Origin: Leptospiraceae bacterium
Lineage (GTDB): Bacteria; Spirochaetota; Leptospiria; Leptospirales; Leptospiraceae
Length of the DNA stretch: 64,000 nt
Assembly: GCA_024233835.1 (NCBI GenBank)
Contig: JACKPC010000004.1
Coordinates: 432,001 to 496,000, forward strand
Reading direction: 5' to 3'
The first letter of the stretch is position 1; each line of letters begins with the position of its first letter. Made by a program: the position numbers and the translations under genes. This document shows positions 27,031 through 34,015 of this stretch, piece after piece. The notes under the pieces were generated by a model. It was not told the origin of the DNA. It was given only the letters and a program-made list of their open reading frames with translations, and made no database searches.

Positions 27031-27173
27031 GGCTCTCTGCGTTCGCTCAGGGGTCGCTATGCGATAGCGCGTTGAAGTACGCTCAGGGGTCGCTGCAATC
27101 AGATGCGCTGGCTGAGCGATGACGTAAGTCTGAGCCGAAGCCAAGCTCAGGGGTCGCAAGCGATAGCTAAGCC
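27031..27173. repeat. Palindromic repeat cluster right of the IS110 element
   Basis: Several modules in succession: GTTCGCTCAGGGGTCGCTAT, GATAGCGCGTTGAAGTACGC, and GAGCGATGACGTAAGTCTGA followed by GCCGAAGCCAAG. It is the other half of the repeat entered by the IS element. Confidence 0.75.
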
Positions 27174-27189
27174 ATTATGATAGTTCAGT

Positions 27190-27540
27190 CTATAACAATT
27201 TCTTGAATACTATATCAAAGGTTTTTACAATTTCTTTAACTGATTTTGGTTCTATCGGTTGATGCAGCTTTGGATTTTCTAAAGGATGCACATGCCATCC
27301 GGTTCTACTATCTTTATCCAGACCCCATATTCTTTCATTGGAAAATAGCAAGGTAAACGAAAGTGAAAAATTATATTTCCTATCCATTTCCGTAAACCGG
27401 ACTTCTAATCTATAACTTTTTTTTAATGAGATTTTACCCTTAATGGATACTTCATTGACTTTGAAAAATGAAATACTTTCTACATAGTCATAAATCGATA
27501 GGGACTCTCTTAATTCTAACTCAAATTGCTGGATGTCCAT
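27190..27540 (-). CDS. Small hypothetical protein, second gene of a minus-strand pair
   Basis: 116 residues, no family recognised with confidence. It is a mixed alpha/beta protein with a beta-rich core (VNEVSIKGKISLKKSYRLEV) and a GWHVHPLENPKLHQP segment, whose clustered His and Pro recall DUF6516-type small proteins. It overlaps the upstream gene by 25 bases, typical of toxin-antitoxin-like pairs. The function is not established. Confidence 0.55.
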   Translation of the reverse strand: MDIQQFELELRESLSIYDYVESISFFKVNEVSIKGKISLKKSYRLEVRFTEMDRKYNFSLSFTLLFSNERIWGLDKDSRTGWHVHPLENPKLHQPIEPKSVKEIVKTFDIVFKKLL

Positions 27541-27827
27541 TGTTCTTTTAAAAAGGTAAAATGATTAATTGCCGCTATTGCAGCTTCCCAATCTAAAAAT
27601 TCTTCTTTTTTATCCCAATCAATTCCATCCCATTCGTTATATTGAGTATCCTGGTATTCCTGAAAACTCATTCCCTTGGAGATTTCCATTTGCTTATCAA
27701 TTATCTTCCAATAGCTAAGTTTTATTTCAATATACTCCTGTATAAGTTTTGAGATGGAATTCTCCAGATCCGTGTCTCCGGTAAGTTTTTCAAGTTGAGT
27801 TTTAATTTTATCTGAAATCATAAACAA
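27516..27827 (-). CDS. Small hypothetical protein, first gene of a minus-strand pair
   Basis: 103 residues, mostly helical, acidic (KKEEFLDWEAAIAA; NEWDGIDWDKK). A second Met lies at position 3. The size, acidity and overlap with the next gene suggest an antitoxin-like partner, but no DNA-binding motif is evident and no family is recognised. Confidence 0.55.
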   Translation of the reverse strand: MFMISDKIKTQLEKLTGDTDLENSISKLIQEYIEIKLSYWKIIDKQMEISKGMSFQEYQDTQYNEWDGIDWDKKEEFLDWEAAIAAINHFTFLKEQWTSSNLS

Positions 27828-28008
27828 AGTTCCAATGGATAATAACTAAATATAACAGAAAGCTCATTTACTGTCAAGAAAGAAGTTAAGATTGATAAAC
27901 TCATCCGTATACCGTCCGGCTGGACGAAGCCAGCCGGTGAAATAGATACTTACCCCAAAAAAAAACTTGCATTTTAGGTCTATAACTTATATTTTGCTTA
28001 GCATACAC

Positions 28009-28101
28009 ATGAAGATACCACAGAATGCTCATGTCCCTAAAGACAAGTTAAATAAATACCTATTGGTTCCTAAAAAAGAAAATGACAAATCAAATCTTTA
28101 G
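28009..28101 (+). pseudogene. DUF6883 gene remnant
   Basis: The first 28 codons match the intact gene at 24392, then a deletion of 203 bp (equivalent to 24475-24677) joins at a short shared ATC and shifts the frame, giving a stop after 30 codons. The last bases of the original gene follow up to the DUF4926 start. Confidence 0.88.
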
Positions 28102-28119
28102 CTTTATTACCTTAAAACC

Positions 28120-28374
28120 ATGGAAACATTAATACACTCATTTGAACTCTATACAAAAGTATCTCTCAATCAGGACTTTCCGGAGTATAACTTGAAAGCT
28201 GGAGATGTTGCCACTTTAATCGACTTTGTCCCCCACCCTGAAAACAAAGAAGAAGGAGTTGTTCTTGAAATATTTAATACTCTCGGAGAATCACTTAACG
28301 TAGTTTCTATCCCTATATCCTCTATCGACTCCCTCAAAGAAGATGAAATTTTTTCTGTAAGAAAATATTCGTAA
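28120..28374 (+). CDS. DUF4926 protein, copy 2
   Basis: 84 residues identical to copy 1 at 24706-24960; the stop codon differs (TAA for TAG). Here its partner DUF6883 is broken, so it is an orphan of the pair. Retention of an intact orphan with no amino-acid change suggests recent duplication or an independent role. Confidence 0.75.
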   Translation: METLIHSFELYTKVSLNQDFPEYNLKAGDVATLIDFVPHPENKEEGVVLEIFNTLGESLNVVSIPISSIDSLKEDEIFSVRKYS

Positions 28375-28399
28375 GCCCTTCGGCTGGGGTCAGGGGTCG

Positions 28400-28441
28400 C
28401 CCTTTTCTCCAGCCGGATGGTTTAGCGTCCGGCTGAAAAAG
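28400..28441. repeat. 42-bp hairpin module inserted in copy 2
   Basis: Absent at the matching point in copy 1 (after GGGGTCG near 24984). It holds CAGCCGGATG (28410-28419) and CGTCCGGCTG (28426-28435), a 10-bp stem with one wobble. The same hairpin occurs at 31117-31142 and 31684-31709. The clean presence/absence between duplicates shows that this module can be gained or lost as a unit. Confidence 0.8.
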
Positions 28442-28500
28442 GTATGTTTTTTTTGCTTTACAATTTAATCCCGGAGCATCAACCTTAACACTTGCTTATT

Positions 28501-29166
28501 ATGGAGACAAAATATTATCACGAACTACTCAAAGTCGTAGAAGCACAGGATCTGGGTGCCATGCACTTTAAGATCATCGACGAACAAATTCTCTTCCAAG
28601 ACGAAAAGGGGGATTTTGTCATTACCTGCATTTCACCGGATAAAGACTACAATGAACACCATTTGGAACTTCTGCCGGAAATGGCACCGTATCAGCTTAT
28701 CGAAGGAAAAATAATTTTTATGCAATCACCTACAGACAACCACCAGAGAGTTTTAGGAAATCTTCATTATTTTGTAAAGGACTATCTGATGAAAAATCCA
28801 ATAGGCGAGGTTCGCTTTGCTCCGCTCGATGTTCGTCTGGATGAGAAAAATGTAGTGCAGCCGGATTTACTCTTCATCTCCATTCGTCGTGTTAGTATCA
28901 TCGAAAAAAAAATCATGGGTGCTCCAGATTTTGTTATCGAAATACTTTCTCCGAGTAATGCCAATTATGACAAGAAGCACAAGTTGGGTTTATATGGTCG
29001 TTTTCTTGTACAGGAATACTGGATTGTTCACCCGGAAGAAGAATGGATAGAAGTCTATCATAATAAAGCAGGCTTCCTATTCAAACAACAGACCGCCCGT
29101 GCGGGTGATACCATCAATAGTAAAGTAATAGAAGGCTTTTCTTTGGATTTAAGCCGGGTGTTTTAG
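28501..29166 (+). CDS. Uma2-family PD-(D/E)XK nuclease, copy 2
   Basis: 221 residues from ATG 28501. All core residues are kept (DVRLDEKNVVQPDLLFIS, DFVIEILSPSN, YDKKHKLGLYGRF). Relative to copy 1, the first 70 and last 75 residues are almost unchanged even in synonymous sites, but the middle differs in both protein and silent positions (EGKIIFMQSPTDNHQRVLGN against EGRIIYMGAPSFRHQQISSN). This points to gene conversion or recombination with another Uma2 gene rather than simple drift. Confidence 0.85.
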   Translation: METKYYHELLKVVEAQDLGAMHFKIIDEQILFQDEKGDFVITCISPDKDYNEHHLELLPEMAPYQLIEGKIIFMQSPTDNHQRVLGNLHYFVKDYLMKNPIGEVRFAPLDVRLDEKNVVQPDLLFISIRRVSIIEKKIMGAPDFVIEILSPSNANYDKKHKLGLYGRFLVQEYWIVHPEEEWIEVYHNKAGFLFKQQTARAGDTINSKVIEGFSLDLSRVF

Positions 29167-29340
29167 TCCTTCGGCTATGGTTGCACCCTTCGGCTTTTTT
29201 TCGGTTACTGTCCTTCGACTCATTTCATTCGCTCAGGAGCTGCAAGCGTAGCGCGCCGAAGTACGCTCAGGGGTCGCTATGCGCTGGCTGAGCGATGACG
29301 TAAGTCTGAGCCGAAGCCAAGCACCGGCTGGACGCACAGG
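29167..29340. repeat. Composite palindromic repeat, full-length example
   Basis: An uninterrupted example of about 170 bp: CCTTCGGCTATGGTTGC, CCTTCGACTCATTTCATTCG, GCGCGCCGAAGTACGCTCAG, GAGCGATGACGTAAGTCTGA and GCCGAAGCCAAGCACCGG in order. CTTCGRCTCA and TGAGCCGAAG elements are complementary, so the unit folds on itself. Compare 30113-30374 (with MITE) and 31012-31146. Confidence 0.8.
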
Positions 29341-29341
29341 C

Positions 29342-29617
29342 TTATCTACTCCAGAGAAATAGTCCTACAACAAGTAAAATGGAAACAATCAAAGGAACTG
29401 AGGTAAACCAGATGTTCCAGAGTTTTCGAGCTTCCTGTTCATCTTTTGGATTCTGAGTATGTTTCTTACTATATTCATGAAAATGAGTATGACAGTTCGG
29501 GCATAGTTCGACTGTATTCCCCTGATTACCAAAAATACTCCTGGGTAGGATATGATGCTCATGTACATAAAAGTATACTCCGCATTTTTTACAATTTCCC
29601 TTTTTTGCTTCTCTCAT
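29342..29617 (-). CDS. HNH-type zinc protein with C-terminal membrane helix
   Basis: 91 residues. The N-terminal part has CKKCGVYFYVHEHHILPRS and VELCPNCHTHFHEYS: two CxxC knuckles and the HH...N/H core of HNH nucleases. Residues about 70-89 are a hydrophobic helix (SVPLIVSILLVVGLFLW), unusual for an HNH nuclease and suggesting a membrane-tethered form. Last gene of a pair with the 139-residue protein, 13 bases downstream of it. Confidence 0.7.
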   Translation of the reverse strand: MREAKKGNCKKCGVYFYVHEHHILPRSIFGNQGNTVELCPNCHTHFHEYSKKHTQNPKDEQEARKLWNIWFTSVPLIVSILLVVGLFLWSR

Positions 29618-29630
29618 TTTTCCCCCTAAC

Positions 29631-30050
29631 TCACTCAGGAATTATTCTAAAATGAATATCATGCTTATCGATCTCTTCTGTATAAAACACCGGAATGAAA
29701 TCGAGCTCGTATTTCTCAGGCGTTTTTCTTTCCATCCTTTCCAGACATTCATATACCGGGGGGAGCTTGCGGACATCAGCTCGAAGCAGGTATTCTAACA
29801 TGAGTCTGTCCCATTCGAGTTTTGATAGGTTTTCCTGTGAAAGAGGCTTGGACACATAGATACTGAGTCCCACAGAATTCTTTTCCTCACTATAATCTGC
29901 TGATACTAAAACTTCACTTTCTTCAGAAGGATATAGCTTTAAAAGCTCTTCCTCAAGTTTGGATAACTGCTCGGACTTGAAACCCCGACAAACCTTTGTA
30001 AAGATTTGTGCCAGTTTTTGAAGGCTGATGATTGTATTCATATTTTCCAT
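29631..30050 (-). CDS. Hypothetical protein upstream of the HNH protein
   Basis: 139 residues, no family recognised. Helical N-terminus (FKSEQLSKLEEELLKLYPSEE), then alternating beta segments (EVLVSADYSEEKNSVGLSIYV; YELDFIPVFYTEEIDKHDI). No signal peptide or membrane segment. Probably co-transcribed with the HNH gene; the pair is framed by palindromic repeats on both sides. Confidence 0.55.
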   Translation of the reverse strand: MENMNTIISLQKLAQIFTKVCRGFKSEQLSKLEEELLKLYPSEESEVLVSADYSEEKNSVGLSIYVSKPLSQENLSKLEWDRLMLEYLLRADVRKLPPVYECLERMERKTPEKYELDFIPVFYTEEIDKHDIHFRIIPE

Positions 30051-30112
30051 GACTATCCAAACTCCAGAGAACTAAACTATATCTTTATGTAGTTTCTTGC
30101 AAGTTCTTTTTG

Positions 30113-30374
30113 CCCTTCGGCTTTTTTTCGGTTGCTGTCCTTCGACTCATTTCATTCGCTCAGGAGCCGCAAGCGTAGCGCGCCGAAGCACGCTCAGGGG
30201 TCGCTATGCGCTGGCTGACAGGCTGTGTGAAAAGGGCTTTTTTCACTTATCAATTTATTTCATTTGGTCTATAACTGCATTATATTAAATAGAATTTATT
30301 GCTTAAATTACTTTCCACACAGTCTGTGAGCGATGACGTAAGTCTGAGCCGAAGCCAAGCACCGGCTGAAAAGC
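30113..30374. repeat. Composite palindromic repeat interrupted by a MITE
   Basis: Same order of modules as 29190-29340, but split after CGCTGGCTGA by a 108-bp insert and resumed at GAGCGATGACG. This 400-base gap between genes holds no ORF of note. Confidence 0.8.
30219..30326. mobile_element. 108-bp MITE with 16-bp terminal inverted repeats
   Basis: Ends CAGGCTGTGTGAAAAG and (inverted) CAGACTGTGTGGAAAG, 14 of 16 identical. Flanked by TGA at 30216-30218 and 30327-30329, a 3-bp target duplication, as shown by comparison with the empty site at 29287-29300. AT-rich interior without coding capacity. A TNA duplication would fit mobilisation by an IS5-type transposase, not present in this window. 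Confidence 0.88.
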
Positions 30375-30451
30375 AGCAAAGCAACTCATAGATTTCAAAA
30401 CCTAAATAATTTTCTTATTTACAAAACTAGTATTTTGTCCAAAATAAGGGT

Positions 30452-30700
30452 ATGACACCTGAACTATTACTGGAGAAAGTAGCTAATTTACCTGCATTTG
30501 CCCAGCAGGAACTATTTGATTTTGTCGATTTTCTTTCTATACGGTATCTTAAAAAAAAAGAATCTAATATCTCTGTTACTTCGGAAGGTGAGCGTTTCAT
30601 TGATAAAAGATTAGAACTTCTGGAAAAGAATCAGGAAAATTTAATATCCTGGGATTCCTTGAAAGAAAAACTGAAAGATAAATATGACTGGAAAATTTAA
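30452..30700 (+). CDS. Antitoxin of a RelE/ParE module (DUF2281-like)
   Basis: 82 residues. The start MTPELLLEKVANLPAFAQQELFDFVDFLSIRY is typical of the DUF2281/addiction-module component family that lies before RelE/ParE toxins. C-terminal part is charged and probably wraps the toxin. The last 17 bases overlap the toxin start, so translation is coupled. Presumed to repress its own promoter, but no operator was identified. Confidence 0.78.
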   Translation: MTPELLLEKVANLPAFAQQELFDFVDFLSIRYLKKKESNISVTSEGERFIDKRLELLEKNQENLISWDSLKEKLKDKYDWKI

Positions 30701-31010
30701 TTATAAAATATTACTTTCTCCTGAAGCTGAAATGGATATTGAGGAAGCTGTAGAATGGTATGAGAATCAAAAAGAAACCTTAGGTTTAGAATTTGCAATG
30801 GATTTTGAAAACGCATTAAAATTCTTATACAGCAATCCAAAATTATATGCTATTATTTATAAAGAAGTAAGAAATGTATTATTAAAGAAGTTTCCATACG
30901 CAATATTTTATGTTATAAAAGAAGAAAAGAAGGAAGTCCAGATCTTTGCTGTTGTTCATGAGAAAAGAAATCCAGAAGTCTGGAAATTTCGTTTAGAACT
31001 TATAGATTAA
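30684..31010 (+). CDS. RelE/ParE-family toxin
   Basis: 108 residues. Pattern YKILLSPEAEMDIEEAVEWYE, LYAIIYKEVRNVLLKKFPYAIFYVI and IFAVVHEKRNPEVW is the ParE/RelE fold, with basic and aromatic residues of the terminal strand (HEKRNPEVW). RelE members cleave mRNA on the ribosome, ParE members poison gyrase; the sequence alone does not decide. Overlaps the antitoxin gene. Confidence 0.85.
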   Translation: MTGKFNYKILLSPEAEMDIEEAVEWYENQKETLGLEFAMDFENALKFLYSNPKLYAIIYKEVRNVLLKKFPYAIFYVIKEEKKEVQIFAVVHEKRNPEVWKFRLELID

Positions 31011-31011
31011 A

Positions 31012-31146
31012 GCACCCTTCGGCTTTTTTTCGGTTACTGTCCTTCGACTCATTTCATTCGCTCAGGAGCCGCAAGCGAAGCGCGTCGAAGTACGCTCAGG
31101 GCGGCGCCCTTTTCCCCAGCCGGATGGTTTAGCGTCCGGCTGAAAA
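31012..31146. repeat. Palindromic repeat cluster with hairpin module
   Basis: CCTTCGGCT...CGGTTACTGTCCTTCGACTC...GCGCGTCGAAGTACGCTCAG, then the hairpin CAGCCGGATG / CGTCCGGCTG at 31117-31142. It is directly followed by a T-rich leader (GCATGTTTTTTTTGCTTTAC) before the DUF29 gene. Confidence 0.75.
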
Positions 31147-31200
31147 AGGCATGTTTTTTTTGCTTTACAAACGCTTATGCCCGGGTTCATCTAAGATATT

Positions 31201-31659
31201 ATGCAAAAGGCTTTAACCATCGCTGACTTACATAAGCTCTACGAAGAAGATGAGCACCTCTGGTATTTCGAAAATGCAAAACTTATCAGGGAAGGTAAAG
31301 TTGATTTTCTGGACTTTGAGCATATCGCGGAGGTTTTGGAGGACATGGGAAAACGAGATTATAGAGAAGTATTCAGTCGAATGAAAGTTCTTCTCGTTCA
31401 CTTACTTAAATGGATATTTCAAAAGGAATACAGAAGCAAAAGTTGGAACCTAACAATGATTGAACAACGAGACATTCTGAACTTTGAATTCCAACACAGC
31501 CAAAATTTGGAAAAATATGGTAAGGAAAACTTTCAGGAAATCTATAGTAAAGCGAGAAAACAGGCTTCAGTAGAAACAGGACTTCCGATAGATACATTCC
31601 CGAAAGAACCACCCTTTACTTTCAATGAAGTCCTCAACGAGGACTACCTGCCGGATTAA
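31201..31659 (+). CDS. DUF29-family protein
   Basis: 152 residues. LYEEDEHLWYFENAKLIREGKVDFLDFEHIAEVLEDMGKRDYREV and LLKWIFQKEYRSKSW are characteristic of DUF29, a helical family common in cyanobacteria and in accessory regions; function unknown. Complete length for the family. Its leader resembles those of the two Uma2 genes. Confidence 0.8.
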   Translation: MQKALTIADLHKLYEEDEHLWYFENAKLIREGKVDFLDFEHIAEVLEDMGKRDYREVFSRMKVLLVHLLKWIFQKEYRSKSWNLTMIEQRDILNFEFQHSQNLEKYGKENFQEIYSKARKQASVETGLPIDTFPKEPPFTFNEVLNEDYLPD

Positions 31660-31675
31660 GAATTAATATCCCACC

Positions 31676-31722
31676 TTTTTCCCCAGCCGGATAGTTTAGC
31701 ATCCGGCTGAAAAGCAGCAAAG
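31676..31722. repeat. Hairpin module, right edge of the accessory island
   Basis: CAGCCGGAT (31684-31692) with ATCCGGCTG (31701-31709), a perfect 9-bp stem with an 8-base loop, followed by AAAAGCAGCAAAGCACC, which also occurs after the repeat at 30365-30380. Confidence 0.75.
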
Positions 31723-31755
31723 CACCCAATTAACGAAAAGCTTACAGCTACAGTA

Positions 31756-32232
31756 CTAAGGATTAGGGATTGCTTGTCTATGTATAGTGTCAAGTTTTTC
31801 AGCTAATCCTATAAGAAGTCCTTCTGTTCCACGAATGTAGCAAAGCCGATAAATGTTTTCGTAGTTGACTACCTCTCCAAGTACTTCGGCACCATGTTTC
31901 ATAAGTCTGAGCAGCAATTCGTCAAGATTATCAACTCTAAACATAATACGAAGATACCCAAGCGAATTTACTGGAGCGGTCCTATGGTCAGCTACAGTTT
32001 TAGGAATGAGAAACTGCGAAAGTTCAAGTCGGCTGTGTCCATCTGGAGTAACCATCATAGCAATCTCTACTGACTGATTCCCAAGTCCTGTTACACGCCC
32101 TGCCCATTCGCCTTCAACCATCATTCGTCCTTCAAGTTTTAGCCCGATTTCTGAGAAAAAGGAGATTGCTTTGTCGATAGACTCCACAACGATGCCAACG
32201 TTGTTCATTTCTATTAATTTACTTTTTGTCAT
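31756..32232 (-). CDS. VOC-family (glyoxalase/bleomycin-resistance fold) protein
   Basis: 158 residues from the ATG at 32232, which has the ribosome site GAAGGGA; an in-frame ATG 12 codons upstream (32268) is possible. Single-chain VOC fold: MNNVGIVVESIDKAISFFSEIGL, then VEIAMMV...SRLELSQF, then YLRIMFRVDNLDELLLRL and YIRGTEGLLIGLAEKL. Metal ligands would be positions in N/H-VGIVV, the Glu of LELSQF, and the Glu of GTEGLLI. Substrate unknown. Confidence 0.8.
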   Translation of the reverse strand: MTKSKLIEMNNVGIVVESIDKAISFFSEIGLKLEGRMMVEGEWAGRVTGLGNQSVEIAMMVTPDGHSRLELSQFLIPKTVADHRTAPVNSLGYLRIMFRVDNLDELLLRLMKHGAEVLGEVVNYENIYRLCYIRGTEGLLIGLAEKLDTIHRQAIPNP

Positions 32233-32410
32233 ATCTTTTCCCTTCACATGCTTGATTTTTTTGTCCATAATATTATCTTTAAAAAATTAAATTTATTTTC
32301 AAATTGCGTATAACGTCCATAATATAAGTAAAGTTGCACAGAATCATCCCTGGTACAATTCCATTTTTCCATTATAAAATTGGAGAAATAAAAAAATAGC
32401 ACTATAGAGC

Positions 32411-32905
32411 TTATTTTGATAAGTAGTGTATCTTAAATAATACGGTTCCGCAGGGATCGGACATTTCGAGTTTGTATTCATCTTCTTTTATATAACCATA
32501 TTCATCTTCAACAAAAGGTGCTTCTCCTGTCATTCGATTCAGTTTCAATGCAGAGTCACATCTTTTTGAGCCTCTTGTTTTAATACGTACCGCAGGTGAA
32601 AGACTTATTTGGGATACTATATTTCCCTCTTTATCATATTTCAGGTTTATATCGATTCTTTTTATGGTTCCATCCTTTCTTACATTTGTATCATATACCA
32701 CATATACATCGGATGTTTTGCAATCAAAACGGAAACCGGAATGACCATCATTATAAGTTTTTGTTACAAGTGCTTTTTTGCAGGCATAGAGTATTTTCGT
32801 ATTATGGCTTATTTTGATATTAACATCCGGGTGTTTATACGAATAATCGCAGCCCGAACTAAGACTTAGTAAAAGTAGAAGAAAGAAAATCCTGATTATA
32901 TACAT
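32411..32905 (-). CDS. Hypothetical lipoprotein
   Basis: 164 residues, signal peptide ending in lipobox LSSGC. Four further Cys (YACKK, FDCKT, KRCDS, DPCGT) could make two disulfides. Beta-rich (VYVVYDTNVRKDGTIKRIDINLKYDKEGN). No family recognised. Stands alone, divergent from the SH3-type gene at 33072. Confidence 0.65.
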   Translation of the reverse strand: MYIIRIFFLLLLLSLSSGCDYSYKHPDVNIKISHNTKILYACKKALVTKTYNDGHSGFRFDCKTSDVYVVYDTNVRKDGTIKRIDINLKYDKEGNIVSQISLSPAVRIKTRGSKRCDSALKLNRMTGEAPFVEDEYGYIKEDEYKLEMSDPCGTVLFKIHYLSK

Positions 32906-33071
32906 ATTCTAATTTGAAGAGCAGGATGGCTTTTTGGCAAACCTTTTTGTGAGTGATAAAAATCCGGAGTTTTTTTATCGCAGACTCTTCCAGCAACCGG
33001 AAAAATGAGGGCTTGTACTAATTGTAAATTATTCGTTTGACAGTATTCGAAAAATAATTCTCTTTTGCAAA

Positions 33072-33755
33072 ATGAGACTTTTCCTGATACTTTTATTCCT
33101 GATTCCAGCCTCTTTCTTATTGGCAGAAACCTCTTCCCTGAAAGCTGATTTAAATGGGGATGCAAAACCGGATGTGGTAGAGATCTTTCAAAAAGCTGAG
33201 CAATCTTTCTTAAAAATAAACCAGACAGAAATTTTGCTAAAACAGGGTTCTGAATCTATAGAAATTATTGATATTCAAAAAAAAGACAAAAGAAAAGAAG
33301 TGAAAGTCCATGTCGGGGAAGGACTGGATAATGATCCCTATGAAATTTATAGTTATGATGGAAAAAACATTTATCAAATAGGAACCATTTTTTCTCCCCA
33401 ATACTCCGGTAATGGGATCCTATATTCGAATGAATGGATGGGCTTCTGGTCAAAGAAAGTTAAATATACCCTGAATCCGGATAAGAAAACTCTAATGCAG
33501 GCTCCACAGGAATTATTTTCTGTAAATGTTAAGGCAAGGATAAAAGAGAGTTTCCCTATCTATCAAAAGCAAAATTCGAAAACAAGAATAGCTTATCTTC
33601 GCAAAGGAAGTCAGATAGAAATTTTTGCAGCCTATACGGATGGCCTAAAAGAAGAAAATTATCTTTACCTCATTCGTTCTTCTGAAGGTCTCATTGGCTG
33701 GATTGAAGCAAAGGATATTCGGGATAAAATGGAGGATATTCCCTGGGCAGGCTAG
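33072..33755 (+). CDS. Secreted protein with C-terminal SH3-like domain
   Basis: 227 residues. Signal peptide cleaved after SFLLAE. ADLNGDAKPDVVEIF is a Ca-binding FG-GAP/VCBS-type motif at the start of a beta-rich region. The C-terminal 80 residues (VNVKARIKESFPIYQKQNSKTRIAYLRKGSQIEIFA and GLIGWIEAKDI) form an SH3b-type domain. Periplasmic or surface role likely; ligand unknown. Two other SH3-type secreted proteins lie at 35.6-36.8 kb. Confidence 0.7.
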   Translation: MRLFLILLFLIPASFLLAETSSLKADLNGDAKPDVVEIFQKAEQSFLKINQTEILLKQGSESIEIIDIQKKDKRKEVKVHVGEGLDNDPYEIYSYDGKNIYQIGTIFSPQYSGNGILYSNEWMGFWSKKVKYTLNPDKKTLMQAPQELFSVNVKARIKESFPIYQKQNSKTRIAYLRKGSQIEIFAAYTDGLKEENYLYLIRSSEGLIGWIEAKDIRDKMEDIPWAG

Positions 33756-34015
33756 GAATAAATGGTATACCCTAAAAAAAGCCATGAGATTTGAAACCAA
33801 TGCTTCTTTTCCTTCCCAAAAAACATTAAGGCTACTCTGTCATAAAAAATTTGTCTTGAAATTAATTTGAATGTACATAAATTGTATTCGTATTTTTTAC
33901 TAACTGCGTTCGATAATAATAAACTTTTAATTTGACAACGCGTTCATTTTTCCATATACTAATAAAATCGGTAATTATAGGGACCGGGCAATTTTAATAA
34001 GAAAAGGATTAAAAA
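33756..34015 (+). promoter_or_regulatory. Intergenic region with a consensus sigma70 promoter
   Basis: TTGACA (33932-33937), 17-base spacer, TATACT (33955-33960), 55 bases before the porin ATG; the best promoter match in the window. The rest of this 260-base gap shows no gene. Confidence 0.75.

Larger units (their letters stand above)
25743..27034 (-). mobile_element. IS110-family insertion sequence, inactivated
   Basis: About 1.29 kb inserted within a palindromic repeat: the left flank ends CCCTTCGAACTCT and the right flank resumes CTCTCTGCGTTCGCTCAGG. No long terminal inverted repeats, as expected for IS110. Transposase is on the minus strand, with a structured non-coding region on its 5' side. 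Borders are inferred by comparison with uninterrupted repeats and may be off by several bases. Confidence 0.65.
27931..29184 (+). repeat. Segmental duplication, copy 2
   Basis: Second copy of 24314-25728, 3.6 kb away in direct orientation. DUF4926 is unchanged at protein level, DUF6883 is broken, and Uma2 is mosaic. Preceded by the module CGTCCGGCTGGACGAAGC (27913-27930). Confidence 0.9.

Noticed and set aside
28413..28441. Rho-independent terminator at the CCGGATG hairpins
   Set aside because: The stem is followed by AAAAAG, with the T-run only about 10 bases later, so it is not a standard terminator; treated as a repeat module.
23331..31722. Integron cassette array with attC sites
   Set aside because: The separating repeats lack the GTTRRRY/RYYYAAC core pairs, genes lie on both strands, and there is no integrase gene.
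32233..32268. Twelve-codon N-terminal extension of the VOC protein
   Set aside because: No ribosome site before the upstream ATG, while the inner ATG has GAAGGGA and begins just before the fold.
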